From assembly GCA_027563935.2 (NCBI GenBank), contig CM050453.2, positions 13,472,001 to 13,536,000 of the forward strand: 64,000 bases of DNA. The letters run 5' to 3'. The DNA comes from Costus lasius (taxonomy: Eukaryota; Streptophyta; Magnoliopsida; Zingiberales; Costaceae). Positions 55,955 to 64,000 of the stretch are shown here, in pieces. Below the pieces are notes generated by a model, which did not search any database, was not told where the DNA came from, and saw only the letters and a list, made by a program, of their open reading frames with translations. Position 1 is the stretch's first letter. The number at the start of each line of letters is the position of its first letter. The translations under genes and the position numbers were made by a program.

Positions 55955-58006
55955 ATGCCGCAGCTCTCGTCGCTGTTCAACGGGCTCGCTAAGTCGCTGT
56001 ATGCAGCGAAGAAGAAGAGCTCCGGTGCGGAGGGAGGAGGCCGGGAGGCGGCGGATGAGCTGAGGAGGGAGGCCAAGAGGAGCGATATGATACTGCGGTC
56101 CTCCAGCTCAGCGAGGATGGCCGGGTCGAAGACCTCGGTCTCTGTGTTCTCGCAGAGAGGGGAAAAGGGGGTCAATCAAGATTGCTTTATGGTCTGGGAG
56201 GTACTTCCTTGATTCAAGATTCATTTTGGTTTCTTTTATTTATCAATCTTGGATTTCTGTTTCTTGATTTCTGCTGCTGATGCCTGAGCAAAGTGAATCA
56301 AAGATTTCATGTCTTGGCCATATAATTCAGACGAAAAAGGGTTTTTTGTCCTTCAACAACGTTTTAGACTGAGTGGAATTCAATCTCCTGGTCTTATGGC
56401 AAGTCAACAATAGCATAAAGTTTTCCACTTTTGTGTTCTAATTCGTCAATGGTTTGGTTTGAATTGGATTGCAGGAATTTGGATTTCAAGAGGACATGCT
56501 GTTCTGTGGAATATTTGACGGGCACGGACTTTGGGGGCACTATGTAGCAAAGCTGGTCCGGAAGGCTCTTCCTGTTTCTCTGCTCTGCAACTGGCAGGAG
56601 GCTCTGGCTCTAGTGACCGATAAAAAGACTTGCCATTTTGACGTTTGGAAGCAGTCATATCTCAGATCCTGTGCTGCTGTGGACAGGGAGCTTATGGACA
56701 ACCGCGGGTTGGATTCCTACAACAGTGGAACCACTGCGCTTACAATTGTTAAGCAGGTTATGATTTCACCAATTCAGTTGACTTTTCTTGATTAGTTCGG
56801 AGTTCTTCTCAACTATATAGAACATCAATACACTATATCCGAGGTCAGAATGCACACTTTCTGAAAAGAAAAACTGCAGATTGATGTGAAATAGCAATGC
56901 TGATCATACTGAGAACCATACATTTGTGCGTTGACATGCTCATCACTCATGAAGTTTCTAGGTCCATTTACTGGAAGATTGAAGTAATTGTATCATTTTG
57001 TGATGGATAGCAGGAGAAAAAAAATCCACCTTTACTGTTAGATGTCCACTGTCTCAAAGAAGGGTAGGGTAAGCCAGCACTTTGTTAGGCATTGATAGCA
57101 TGTCAATTGAACTTTCCGTCAACTTTAAGATGGTAGTGCCTTTCAAGCAACCATTTCTAATTGCACAAAATACTTTAATAAGCACAATGGATATCTTAAA
57201 TCCTTGAGCAAACGAATTGTTATCTGAGAACTTGATCTTTGTACAGGGCGAGCTCATGGTGATAGCGAATGTTGGCGATTCACGAGCTGTGTTGGCATCA
57301 GCTTCTGATGATGGCAGCTTGGTCCCTATCCAACTCACTGTTGATTTCAAACCTAATTTGCCTCGTAAGCTTCAAATCCTGCACGAACAACAAGATCATT
57401 GATTATACGTGCTTTGTTACTGATATAGATCATTCTTGAAGAAATTCAAAATCCTTGTTTCGTAGTTTCTGTTTCTGTATGATTGTTAGTGTGGCTTGTG
57501 TTGATTTCAGAGGAAGCTGAGCGCATAACCCAGTGCAATGGGCGCGTGTTCTGTTTGCCAGATGAACCAGGTGTGCACAGGATGTGGCTGCCGGATGAGG
57601 AATCACCAGGGTTGGCAATGTCAAGAGCATTTGGGGATTACTGCATCAAACAGTTTGGCCTCATTTCTGTGCCTGAAGTGACTCAAAGGAGCCTAACCAG
57701 TAGAGATCAATTTGTAGTGCTTGCCACTGACGGGGTAAGTGATTGACCATCCCACTAGAAAAATTGAAAGATTACTTGAGAAGAAAAGCTTGCTGTTGCA
57801 TTAGTGACATGCACTGTTTGTTCTTCTAGGTTTGGGATGTGATCTCCAACCAAGAAGCCATTGACATTGTGTCATCAGCCAAGGATAGGCGGAAATCAGC
57901 AAAGAGGCTTGTGGAGTGCGCAGTTGGGGCATGGAAGCGTAAAAGGAGAGGGATTGCGGTGGATGACTGCTCTGCTATTTGTCTCTTCTTTCATTCTTCC
58001 TTGTAG
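55955..58006 (+). CDS. Protein phosphatase 2C, clade E (EGR-like), five exons
   Basis: A Mg/Mn-dependent Ser/Thr phosphatase of 348 residues. Exons: 55,955-56,200; 56,475-56,756; 57,247-57,364; 57,511-57,734; 57,830-58,006. All introns have GT-AG borders and the phases agree. Catalytic motifs in order: RGEKGVNQDCF (first metal-binding Asp) about residues 69-79, GIFDGHGLWGHYVAK (DGH metal site) about 93-107, YNSGTTALTIV, IANVGDSRAVL, DFKPNLPQEAERI, SRAFGDYCIKQFGLI, LATDGVWDVISNQEA (metal Asp) and DDCSAICLFF at the C-terminus. All the acidic metal ligands expected for an active enzyme are present. The start MPQLSSLFNGLAKSL and the short length resemble the clade E growth-regulating (EGR) phosphatases, which dampen growth signalling under drought; that assignment rests on family memory. 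No N-terminal MG for myristoylation is present with this start. Confidence 0.93.
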
Positions 58007-58472
58007 TCAGGCTCAGTATTTTGACTTCAGCAAAGTGCCAAAGCATAAGAAGATGATGAATCCATTGATTGCTCACATCTAACTTTGATTCACACGATAG
58101 CTCATCTCTTCGTCTCTTCTTATCCTGTAAGGAATCATGTCACGTGTGTAGTGCGGCATAAGCTTTGATGGTAACATAACTTACATCATTGCCTCTCCTC
58201 TTTTGACTGACTTCTTAAGCTCAAGCACTTTATGGCTGAGACCGCAAACTTCTGTAGAATGAATGAAATTAAATTAATTTAAATTAACCGAGATGAGTAT
58301 ATATCTAAGGGAATAAATAAAAAGAGTAAAAATAATTTTATAAGTTACTACATCAGTACACGGCAAGCAGGACTCTGGCAATACGAGCCTCGTCGTCGAG
58401 TAGTCTACAGTAGTAATTCGCTATGTCGTTTTCGTTGCACATTCTTTTAGCTTGGATGTAATATCTTAATTA
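58007..58472. other. Convergent 3' ends of the PP2C and HIPP genes
   Basis: A 466-bp spacer between the two stop codons on opposite strands, with no frame. It must hold both polyadenylation regions. Confidence 0.6.
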
Positions 58473-59320
58473 TTACACAATGCGGCATGCATTTGGATTC
58501 TCGTCACTGAACAGGGAGGTGATTTGGTTTCCATCTGATCCACCGCGACCGCTCCGATCGTAATTGCCCTCTTCGTCAAGGCCTCCTACATGGGGAGGAA
58601 GTGAACGCTGCGAGTGACCGAATTCCGGCGCATAGGAGAGCGTCGGGTAGCTGCTGTGAGCGGCGGTATGGTGGTAATTAGGGTGCTCGAACATCATCAT
58701 CGCGTAGCCGCCCCACCGATCCCTGCGGACGCCGTCATATGGGAAGTAATGCGCCAAGGGAGGGATCTCTGCCTCCACGTAATATGCTCCCGTCGATGGC
58801 GTGGCTTCGGGTTCTTCTTGCGGCGGCGGCGGATCGCTGCTTGGTGTATGTTCGGCTGCTGGCTGCTCCGTTCCGGCGCTGCCGCCTTCAGCAGCTGCTT
58901 CTGTGTGGGAGTAGATGGTGGCCTTCTTTCTAGCCTTCTTCATGGCTTTGACAATTTTTTCTGGGTCAGCTGATCCGACGACTGTCACCTTCTGACCGAC
59001 CAAATCTACGTACACATCCGACACTCCTGCAGAGTGACAGTAAATTAGCTCAGCTTCTCCTTCAACTACTTCCTGCCCCTGACCCGATACTCAATTGTTT
59101 GGGCTTTCAATCATTACCGTCAATGCTGAGCAGGGCCCTCTTAATCCTCTGCACGCAGCCATTACAGTGCATTCGGACCTGCAACTCTGTGCACGCAGAT
59201 TTCTGCAATCGACGGCATGAGAACAGAGTTAGGAATTGAATTGCAGATTCAGAGCTTTTTCAAATTACTGCTAAAGAAGGGATGGATCTGGATCTATCTC
59301 ACCTCCAGTTCTTGGGCCAT
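58473..59320 (-). CDS. Heavy-metal-associated isoprenylated plant protein (HIPP), three exons
   Basis: Exons on the minus strand: 59,320-59,303 (MAQELE), 59,202-59,118 and 59,026-58,473; the splices are GT-AG and in phase, giving 218 residues. The HMA domain occupies about residues 10-75: TELQVRMHCNGCVQRIKRAL carries the metal-binding MHCNGC (CxxC), followed by GVSDVYVDLVGQKVTVVG and DPEKIVKAMKKARKKATI. A Pro/Ser/Glu-rich linker and a Tyr/His-rich segment follow. The last residues NPNACRIV end in CRIV, a CaaX box for prenylation, so the protein is expected at membranes. HIPPs bind transition metals and act in metal homeostasis and stress responses; metal specificity is not readable. The first exon is only 18 bp and easily missed by gene finders. 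Confidence 0.92.
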
Positions 59321-59411
59321 GCATGCATGAGATAATTAACTAGGATACTTGAAGATTCACAAACTAGCTAGCTAGCTAATTTGAGTTGAATGATGAGTTC
59401 GTTCTGAAACT

Positions 59412-59421
59412 TATATATATA
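59412..59421 (-). promoter_or_regulatory. Candidate TATA box of the HIPP gene
   Basis: TATATATATA on the minus strand, about 92 bp upstream of the start codon. This is a suitable distance if the 5' UTR is about 60 bp. A ctagctagctag run lies between it and the ATG. Confidence 0.5.
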
Positions 59422-60210
59422 CATACAGCCACACACATTTGCTTTGTAGGAGGCGAGGGTGGGGTTGGTATTGAATGGAGGGAATCTCCTTTTACCTGCA
59501 CTACTTCGACCTGCAGGCATGATTAATTGGTCGACGTCAGTCGAATATGCCGGCCGACCAAAATCCACAGAAAGTAGCGAGCATTATCGCTCCTCATCGC
59601 AGCTTTTGCTTTGAGAGGAGAGGAGGATGACATCCATTCCTTCCTGCATAAACACTAGTCTGTTTCCTGTCACTGCATAGTTAGACTTGAGTATCATCAG
59701 AGTCATCTGTTCCTGCTTACCTCTTAGTTTCTCTTTCCTTTTATCCATGACAATGACAACATAGCAACGCCCAAAAAGTGAATAAGGAAAAAGAATGAAG
59801 ATGCACGTCAACTTATTCTCCTGCTTGCTTTCCCTACCTTATCTCCTTATAAGAAAATGATTGATTATGTTCACGTCACTTTTACAACATTTGGAAACAT
59901 CAGAATAATGGAGCAAAATAACTGGGACTGAATTGTTCTTGAGATCTTTCTACCAATAACAAGTATGCTGGAAAGTTTCAGTGACCACATGGACTCAAAT
60001 TACCTTCTAGAAATTGACATAAAATTTCGTATATAGCAATTGAATCAATAAATACATTCTGGTATATCATAGATTCACCTTGCGCAACTCCAACCATGGA
60101 GTACGCAAGAGATCACATGGCAAACTAGTCTCAAGTATGTGAAACTAATGCTAATGGATAGCTCCCTGGGCAAAGAATTGAAGTTGTATTTGGTTCAGCC
60201 ACATAATAAG
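59422..60210. other. Intergenic between HIPP and GDSL genes
   Basis: No gene recognised. It should contain the HIPP upstream region and the GDSL 3' UTR. Confidence 0.45.
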
Positions 60211-63200
60211 TTAGAAGTCATAAACAACGTTCAACTGAGTGCCTGGGCATGCCCGGGTTAAGGCGGGGTTGGCATGTGGTCCTTCTAATAAGCTGCGTGC
60301 AATTGTGCCATAAGCTGCCTCGGTTAGGTGAATACCGTCCCAGGAGACAGAGCTAGATGGATCACTGCACACCTTTGCATTTGGGTGACCGCAAGGAGAA
60401 TTTCGGTTGACACCATACGGGCCATCGCTTCCACAGCATGCATGCAGCGGAGCCTTAAATCCTGCAAGCACAAAGATTTTACTGGCTCAATATTTCATAA
60501 AGAAATGGTTAGCTACGCTTACATAACTAATTACAGACTTAATCCAAAGGGATCTGCAGTTATATCAGAAACAATTCCTTGATTTGATTTATAAATTAAC
60601 ACATCTTTCTTAATCCCAACCATTGGTTCAGATGAGACTTCTGGTGTCTTGAAAATATTTTTTAAAAGAAACATCAACATGTTTGCATGAAAATGTAAGT
60701 GAAAACATGTTCTCCCACAAAGACTAGCTTGGGAGATGAGGCATGCCTTATTGGGAAATTAGTCCTAGTGTCGTTGTATGCAAAGCATCGACCATGTCTA
60801 GAATTTGCATCTCCTTGAGTGGCCATTGACTTGCATTCATGTTCCAAGTACCACAGTATTGTGCTACTAAAGTGCTTTTGTGTACATATCTTTTTTGAAA
60901 GACATAATTTAACATCTTCTCCCAAGGCCAACGTTGTAATTCTAAACCTAATAGTAGCCGTTGAAAATAATAAGGTAATTAGCTTCCAGAAGTTTCTCAA
61001 TACTATTGGTCAATTTTCATCACCGCAAAAAAAATTGAGGGAATGATGAAAACAAAATTCTCAATGACAAATTGTTGTTTTTTAATTCATCTATTAAATA
61101 AATTGATAACGTCATGAATTGTCCTAATAACCTCCTCGTCACTAAGCTTTTTATGTAGTTTTATCACGATAACAGAATAAATGTCAACACAATAACTAAT
61201 AAATTGCAGATAACACAAAAGATCCGAGTGTGAAGCTGAAAGAATCAAAACAGCAGGATTATCTAAAGACTGCTAAGTTTATACATCCAGAATCAACAAG
61301 TAGATGCATTTGCAAGGAATCCTAAGTTTATACACAAAAATTATTGGAGTGATAACGTGATCTAAATCTCGACAGCTAACTTTCTGAAACTCCAATTAAA
61401 AGAACAAATAAGATGTAAATCAACATTTGTATCGAAGACCACGTGTACTTGGAATCTTTCTACAGTCATAGCTGTCCTATGCTAGATGCAAGCCTGTCCT
61501 TTGTTGATCTTACTCATCGCAAATATTTTCTTGGTTTATGCATAACATACCAAATGGCTCTCCAATTTTTAGTGATGAGTTTGCATATAGAATATCGATG
61601 TGGAATTGCTTTTATCCATTACAGCAACGTATTTTTATAGGATTCAAGTTCACAGCTGTTGTAGCACGAAATTGTACTGGGTAAAAAACTTCAAGCCAGA
61701 TGTTTTCTCTGGTATGGTTGAAACCTATTTGCCTACGAAGATGCTCGGAAGAATTAGTGTTCCTCATATGTCAAGTTCCTACAACATGATGTATTGATTG
61801 TCATCTGTATAAGAATATTGGATATTTACAATGCTAGTTGTAATTAAGAGTGGAACTTAGGACAACAATAAAATTATCAAGCTTGTCAATGAAATCTCAA
61901 GCACCACTATTCATAAATAGCTTTAGAAATTACAAAGATACTATTAATATTACAGCGAACTAAATGACTTGGTCGCTAAGCAATTCAAAACAGTTGAATA
62001 CAGAGTTTGAAATAGGACTAGCAATATTTTCATTTGGAATGAATAAATAGTAAATTTTGGAAGGAAAAGGAACAAACCAAAGATTTCTGGAGCTCGGAAT
62101 AAGCTTATCTTAGCATCATAGTAATTAGCATAAATGATATTGACATGTGGATAAAGCTCCCGAAGGCGATTCAACTCTTCCTTGAGCAAGCGATTATGAT
62201 ACAGGGATAGCTCATTCAACCACTTGATGCAGCCTGTTTCTGGCTCATAATCTTCAGCCTTATCGCTCTTGTAGATATCTAGATACACCGGGACACATCC
62301 AATTGGGAAATTCCCAGGAACCAGCATTGTCTTAGCCCCAAGTTCAATTAAATCCTAGGCAGTAGAAAAGGAGGATTCTATCAATACTGATTGAGAAGAA
62401 ACATGGTGCGTAGCAAATTGATAACTAGTCCAACAGCAGAAGCCTCACAGTGATCGCCTTACTGATTGAAGCAATGACACTAGGAACGAAGCTTCGTACT
62501 AAATCCACCGCACTTCTTTGGAAGAGTGGATGGTTGTAGTCATTTCCACCGATCTCTCCCATCAAGATCAAGGAACTGTTCAATACTGCCTTCGGATCTG
62601 ACAATACGTATAAGACACTCAAACGTCAACAAAATCAACATAGTACGGCTAAAGCTTTTGGTCAACGTATCATTACTATGATTTGCACAACAAAAGGGAA
62701 ACTCTGTAAGTTGATTTCATTAGCAATTTAGCATGATTAATTTCCACAGAACGAGTAATAATTGATAATATCTTCAGAAACACGAGTCCAAACAATCAAC
62801 CCATGCATGTAATCCAAATCGGGTCTTCATCAACCAAAATCGGGACTAAGTTGGAGCCGAAACAAAAAGAAGCAAAGGCGCACCTCGTTCGGCGGAGATC
62901 GAAGGAAGCAGTTGCTTGAACGACTCGATCTGAGCGTGCAAGGATCGGTCCGTCCACGTAGGTCGAATCCCCTTAGCGCTAAAGAAGGAAAGGTTGAGCG
63001 CTGTGGCTCCCGAGACAGCAAAGTTAACCCCCTTCCGAAAGTCCTCGCCGCTCCCTCCGCCGTGGTACGGCGGCAGCAGAGGCAACCCCAATCCTTGCGC
63101 TGCATCGGGCGAGTCAAACAAATCACACACTCGCATTCTCGCTATGGGAAGATTGGTAAGCGGGATCGGGCAGTTAAAAACGAACCGATGAAGTCGATCA

Positions 63201-63442
63201 TAAGGCGGGCCGTCGGAGTAGCGGCCGGTGGGGCGTCCGAAGAAGGTGCGGCCGTAGGGGGGAATCCCGGTGGGCCCGCCTATCCCTCCGAGGCGGATGG
63301 CGTTGCCGGTGTCGGCGAGGGAGTCGCCGAAGCTAAATATGGCGGAGAAGCATTCGCCGGCGGCGGCGCGGGAAGCGCCGTGGAGAAGGAAGAGGCAGAG
63401 GTAGAGGAGGAAGGCAGGAGAAGCGGCGGAGGCCATGTTCAA
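60211..63442 (-). CDS. GDSL-type esterase/lipase, five exons, with a +1 frameshift in exon 1
   Basis: A secreted SGNH-hydrolase that cleaves esters of lipids or cell-wall polymers. Exons on the minus strand: 63,442-63,186; 63,099-62,884; 62,597-62,449; 62,354-62,078; 60,461-60,211; about 382 residues expected. An N-terminal signal peptide (FLLYLCLFLLHGAS) is followed by block I IFSFGDSLADTGN with the nucleophile Ser, then GPTGIPPYG, NFAVSGATAL, block III GEIGGNDYN (oxyanion Asn), VPGNFPIGCVPVYL, CCGSDGPYGVN and block V WDGIHLTEAAY with the Asp/His pair. All catalytic residues are present. A run of three Gs at 63,207-63,209 has one base more than the conserved GRLMIDFI reading needs, so correctly spliced mRNA is out of frame after codon 78. 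If the 86-nt first intron is kept, the frame is restored with a 29-codon insert. It could be a recent pseudogene, a base error or an unusual isoform. Intron 4 is 1,616 bp. Confidence 0.88.
63207..63209 (-). other. One-base insertion (frameshift) in GDSL exon 1
   Basis: The minus strand reads GACGGCCCGCCTTATG where GACGGCCGCCTTATG would give the family's SDGRL-IDFI motif. Intron length (86) plus this base equals 87, a multiple of three. Confidence 0.75.
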
Positions 63443-64000
63443 GGTTGAGGTGGAAATAGTTGTTCGATTCGCGACGCCAGCGTTGAACGGGGGGAAGGAA
63501 GGCGGAAGAGCGGAGAGATTACTATAACAAGTAGAGAGGACGGCCGTCGCCTCAGGAATTGGTCAGTCAGGCACGGCCGTAAGCCAATCTGGGACAGCGA
63601 AGAAAAGTATTGGGGGCTGCTGTTCGAATCGCAGGCAGTGGGACAAACGAGACGGACTCTCTCGTTTCGGTCACCAACTCATTTTTTTGGCATTTACAGC
63701 GCATTGAGTCATTGACTGCAAGCGCAGCGGCCGATTTATACAATGGGACTGGCACGTCGGGTATTGATTGGGCCACGTATGGGCTCGGTGGAACAATTCA
63801 CGTGTGGGCCCAACTTTGATTAGGACCTGGTCACTGTAGAGTAGTGAAGGAAGTCCAAGCGTTTGGTATTGCTGGTCAACTGAGTTTGCTAATAGCAGAA
63901 AAATAGAAAAGTAGAGATGTTTGGTGATAGTTTCTCAATTTTAAAGCCAGACGGAGCTCAGCAAGTTTCCCTCTCTAGTGAGCCGATTACTCTCAACCCC
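63443..64000. other. Upstream region of the GDSL gene and window end
   Basis: No further gene supported; short overlapping frames at 63,567-63,819 lie on both strands. The GDSL promoter should be here, but no clear TATA element was found. Confidence 0.45.

Overview
The window is nuclear DNA from a flowering plant. The evidence is intron-containing genes with plant-specific products (an ATL-type RING-H2 ligase, a HIPP metallochaperone, a clade E PP2C and a GDSL esterase), together with a high density of plant transposons: Athila-type and chromovirus-type Gypsy elements, Copia, hAT, Harbinger-type and Mutator-type. Very GC-rich first exons next to AT-rich intergenic DNA suggest a monocot, but that is an inference and the species cannot be named from this sequence.

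Layout. 1-23.4 kb is almost entirely transposons. It holds a minus-strand Gypsy LTR (342 onward), an Athila-like remnant (2979-4390), a nearly intact hAT transposon with one nonsense codon (4393-9100), a Gypsy gag and LTR (9221-11219), and a nested stack (11220-22613). In the stack, a very compact LTR element was invaded by an Athila-like element, whose 3' LTR was in turn invaded by a chromovirus-type element. 23.9-25.1 kb is a gene-bearing duplicate whose partner lies at 38.4-39.6 kb. Each copy encodes the same small RING-H2 membrane protein, and the first copy carries a 1,060-bp hAT-type element with a perfect 8-bp target duplication just upstream of the gene. 27.9-31.9 kb holds PSF1, a GINS replication helicase subunit, in six exons; its first intron contains a decayed Copia element and its second intron starts with AT rather than GT. 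32.9-37.9 kb is a 3.6-kb LTR plus a long-TIR foldback element. 40.5-46.5 kb is LTR-like and repeat-rich.

47-64 kb is the main genic part. It contains a small plant-only protein of unknown function (47,977-48,598 +), a PP2C phosphatase (55,955-58,006 +), an HMA/HIPP metallochaperone-like protein (58,473-59,320 -) and a GDSL esterase/lipase (60,211-63,442 -). The GDSL gene carries a one-base insertion that is exactly compensated if the 86-nt first intron is retained.

The genes are separate housekeeping or signalling loci. There is no operon or cluster logic, and I see no coherent new multi-gene system. The points most worth checking are the AT-starting intron of PSF1, the frameshift/intron compensation in the GDSL gene, the transposon insertion that separates two RING-H2 paralogues, the 142-bp-core LTR element, and the Athila derivative in which the polymerase region is replaced by a hydrophobic tail.
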